A stretch of 64,000 bases of DNA from positions 167,864 to 231,863 of the forward strand of contig RQTK01000133.1 of the NCBI GenBank assembly GCA_003991915.1. Reading direction: 5' to 3'. A program made the position numbers and the translations under genes. Shown in pieces: positions 63,472-64,000 of the stretch. This DNA is from Elysia chlorotica (lineage: Eukaryota; Mollusca; Gastropoda; Plakobranchidae). The notes beneath the pieces were generated by a model. That model made no database searches. It saw only the letters and a program-made list of their open reading frames with translations, and had not been told where the DNA came from. Every line of letters starts with the position of its first letter. Positions within the stretch are counted from its first letter, which is position 1.

Positions 63472-64000
63472 CTCACTTGTAGTTTTATTTCCTGATCAGT
63501 AAAGAGATGAAGATTTAAAAAAAAACACATTATAACACTTAGTATATAAATTTGGAATTTTACTGAATCACAAAGTAAAATAATGTTAAGTTACCTGAAG
63601 AAAAAGTACTCTGCCACATAGTTATTTCACTTAAAATACTTTTGATCCTGAAAATGTATTGTTTTAAATCTGGAGAGAGTGCTCATATTTTTACTCTTGT
63701 GTTATCATGTTTGATTAATTAGAAGATGCTTATATTTTCACAAAGACATAAAAAATACAGAAACCTTTTTAAAAAGCATACCGTTTAAAGGTTGGACAAA
63801 AATTGGGACAGATAAAATAAATTTTCACTAACAGAAGAACTTTTTCAAAAGATACTCTGTTTGCTCATCTAACAATGCTACCTTCAAACTAGGATGAAGA
63901 TATTTACTAAGTAACCTTCCTTGGTTACTCCTGATATAATTTAGCCACATTGCTTGTATACTATCATTTAAGTCGGCGTAAATTATCCAGCCTGTAGTAC
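63472..64000. other. Upstream flank of the peptidase-like gene
   Basis: AT-rich, no frame or clear promoter element recognised. The 5' UTR and promoter are not resolved. Confidence 0.5.

Overview
The window is animal nuclear DNA, most likely from a mollusc and probably a gastropod. This is an inference from spliced genes with GT-AG introns, very dense microsatellites, many copies of one tRNA-headed SINE, and lophotrochozoan-style domain architectures; no species marker was identified. It contains one 196-base assembly gap. Exons were placed by reading domains, splice sites and intron phase by eye, without transcript data.

Layout. About 1-14.1 kb is repeat-rich and gene-poor: satellites, SINE copies, LINE relics and a retroelement RNase H fragment flanked by a 90-bp direct repeat. 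About 14.1-44.7 kb (+ strand) holds a large adhesion-GPCR locus. A three-exon C-type lectin cassette occurs twice in tandem (14.1-17.6 and 17.6-22.2 kb). Then come a Thr/Glu-rich exon with an in-frame stop (23.5-24.3 kb), a Thr-rich stalk (28.8-30.2 kb), a HormR domain (30.3-31.5 kb), a GAIN domain with an intact GPS (33.0-37.8 kb) and a latrophilin-like 7TM region (38.3-43.6 kb) with a cytoplasmic tail ending at 44746. All visible exon phases agree, except that the TM1 exon is not visible. The TM3 exon is duplicated and followed by an array of short pieces of itself.

About 57.0-48.4 kb (- strand) is a CARD plus coiled-coil gene, converging on the GPCR locus and open at its 5' end. Its last intron holds about 70 copies of a 20-bp unit that copies the authentic 5' splice site of the exon before it. 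About 63.5-61.1 kb (- strand) is a compact three-exon gene for a 371-residue protein with a divergent trypsin-like fold, including a 36-nt microexon.

The predicted roles are recognition and adhesion signalling (lectin GPCR), death-fold signalling (CARD protein) and possible proteolysis. An innate-immunity theme is possible, but nothing in the sequence shows that the three genes work together. The observations most worth a second look are the 5'-splice-site minisatellite, the two possible ends of the lectin transcript (soluble versus receptor), the duplicated TM3 exon with its mini-exon array, and the missing TM1 exon.
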